DNA of 5,381 bases. It comes from an uncultured Selenomonas sp. Lineage in GTDB: Bacteria > Bacillota > Negativicutes > Selenomonadales > Selenomonadaceae. The position numbers and the translations under genes were made by a program. Below the pieces are notes generated by a model that was given only the letters and a program-made list of their open reading frames with translations, had not been told where the DNA came from and did no database searches. This document shows positions 4,894 to 5,381 of the stretch, piece after piece. The DNA is taken from contig CAMURM010000141.1 of assembly GCA_947097535.1 (NCBI GenBank), forward strand, positions 1 to 5,381, in the 5' to 3' direction. Numbering within the stretch: position 1 is the stretch's first letter; the number at the start of each line of letters is the position of its first letter.

Positions 4894-5148
4894 ATGGAAA
4901 ACGCGATTATGGTAGCAGCCGCTTTGATTGGCGCAGGTATTACGATGGGTCTTGCTGCGATCGGCGCCGGCATCGGCGACGGTCTTGTCACGGCGCGCTT
5001 CATCGAAGGCATCACGCGTCAGCCGGAGGCGAAGAACGCTCTCTTCACGAACACGCTGATTTCCGTCGGTCTGATCGAAGCTATGGCGATCATCGCGACG
5101 GTTGTTGCCCTGATCATGCTTTATGCGAACCCGCTTCTGACGAAATAA
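4894..5148 (+). CDS. atpE: ATP synthase F0 subunit c
   Basis: An 84-aa hairpin of two transmembrane helices that oligomerises into the rotor ring. Helix 1 (about 5-36) carries the Gly-rich AIGAGIGDG (22-30). The polar loop TRQPEAKN (41-48) has the conserved RQP contacting the F1 stalk. Helix 2 (about 50-77) holds the ion-binding Glu62 in VGLIEAMAI (58-66). Asp29 lies 33 residues before Glu62, the position occupied by Gln32 in the Na+ c ring of Ilyobacter and by a second Glu in Fusobacterium. Ala63 and Met64 replace the Ser/Thr that help bind Na+ there, which favours proton use by inference. The start ATG 4894 is preceded by AAGGAGG (4878-4884) at 9 nt, an excellent site suited to the high copy number of subunit c. 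Confidence 0.97.
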   Translation: MENAIMVAAALIGAGITMGLAAIGAGIGDGLVTARFIEGITRQPEAKNALFTNTLISVGLIEAMAIIATVVALIMLYANPLLTK

Positions 5149-5174
5149 GGAGAGGCAAACAGCTCTTATACTAT

Positions 5175-5223
5175 GAAGCCCCAAGAGGTCAAGCCGTAGG
5201 TGCAGACCGATTGGCCAGGCTTC
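5175..5223 (+). other. Long imperfect hairpin in the atpE-atpF spacer
   Basis: GAAGCC (5175-5180) pairs with GGCTTC (5218-5223), CCAA (5181-5184) with TTGG (5211-5214), and GGTC (5187-5190) with GACC (5205-5208). GA 5185-5186 faces GA 5209-5210, which could form tandem G-A pairs; CCA (5215-5217) is bulged. The apical loop is 14 nt. There is no U tract. Fourteen canonical pairs plus the G-A pairs suggest a real RNA fold. Confidence 0.5.
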
Positions 5224-5234
5224 TGTAAGGGCGG

Positions 5235-5267
5235 CGCACTTTTGTCCACAAAGTGGACGTTTGTGCG
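5235..5267 (+). other. Second hairpin in the atpE-atpF spacer
   Basis: CGCAC (5235-5239) pairs with GTGCG (5263-5267) and GTCCAC (5244-5249) with GTGGAC (5253-5258) around AAA. A symmetric TTT/TTT internal loop (5240-5242 and 5260-5262) and a T-G pair join them. The stem ends 20 nt before the atpF ribosome binding site. No terminator U tract follows. Confidence 0.6.
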
Positions 5268-5300
5268 TGTAGCTTATCACAGAAAAGGGGGTACAGCAAA

Positions 5301-5381
5301 TTGATCGATATAAATTGGACCCTTGCGGCTCAGATCCTGAACTTCCTGATTCTTGTCGTGCTGCTTCGCGCCTTTGCCTAT
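5301..5381 (+). CDS. atpF: ATP synthase F0 subunit b (3' truncated by window end)
   Basis: Twenty-seven codons run from TTG 5301 to the last base of the window. The encoded start, (M)IDINWTLAAQILNFLILV followed by VLLRAFAY, is the typical N-terminus of subunit b: a short polar stretch, the conserved QxxNFLI(L) motif and a single membrane anchor, with the long peripheral-stalk coiled coil expected beyond the window. Subunit b dimers link F0 subunit a to F1. The TTG start is chosen because AAAAGGGGG (5283-5291) lies 9 nt upstream and no in-frame ATG or GTG near it gives this N-terminus. It follows atpE, the standard a-c-b gene order, but after an unusually long, hairpin-filled 152-nt spacer. 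The weaker start codon and spacer may lower b output relative to c. Confidence 0.93.
   Translation, partial: MIDINWTLAAQILNFLILVVLLRAFAY

Noticed and set aside
5173..5199. 8-codon ORF MKPQEVKP between atpE and atpF
   Set aside because: The GGAG after atpE is about 20 nt away, too far to serve it, and its bases are better explained as part of the hairpin at 5175-5223.
1..5381. CRISPR arrays, tRNA or rRNA genes, transposase genes
   Set aside because: None was seen on either strand; the only notable repeats are the short inverted repeats listed.

Overview
The window looks like chromosomal DNA of an anaerobic member of the Bacillota, most likely the Negativicutes (Selenomonas/Mitsuokella-like). 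Grounds: G+C-rich coding DNA with strong AGGAGG-type ribosome binding sites, a long-form ribosome hibernation factor, and a WecA/TagO homologue plus UDP-GlcNAc 2-epimerase leading into an F-type ATP synthase operon with atpZ- and atpI-type genes. The family calls are firm; the taxonomic call is inference. All genes are on the + strand and no coding gene is unrecognised.

Layout. 1-416 is the 3' part of hpf, closed by a strong intrinsic terminator (433-469). A sigma-A-type promoter (513-540), overlapped by an 8-bp inverted repeat, precedes wecA (630-1679), wecB (1747-2904) and a small atpZ-like gene (2904-3140) that overlaps the wecB stop by one base. The gene-free stretch 3141-3664 (524 nt) follows. 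It holds competing hairpins, a promoter with perfect -35 and extended -10 boxes but a 21-nt spacer, an 85% A+T block, a perfect 20-bp palindrome and a terminator-like hairpin. The ATP synthase genes come next: atpI (3665-4042, GTG start), atpB (4128-4802), atpE (4894-5148) and the first 27 codons of atpF (5301-5381, TTG start).

How the genes fit together. WecA and WecB supply the first lipid-linked sugar and the UDP-ManNAc precursor for a surface polysaccharide. AtpZ and AtpI are small membrane proteins associated with Fo/c-ring assembly or Mg2+/Ca2+ handling. AtpB, AtpE and AtpF are subunits a, c and b of the Fo motor.

No new protein system is visible. What stands out is RNA-level: every spacer within the ATP synthase operon is long for such an operon (85, 91 and 152 nt) and carries strong predicted hairpins, and the region before atpI looks like a structured leader with possible attenuation. 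The c subunit has Asp29 exactly 33 residues before the ion-binding Glu62, the position of the second carboxylate in two-carboxylate c rings. Base pairings were found by eye and no folding energies were computed.
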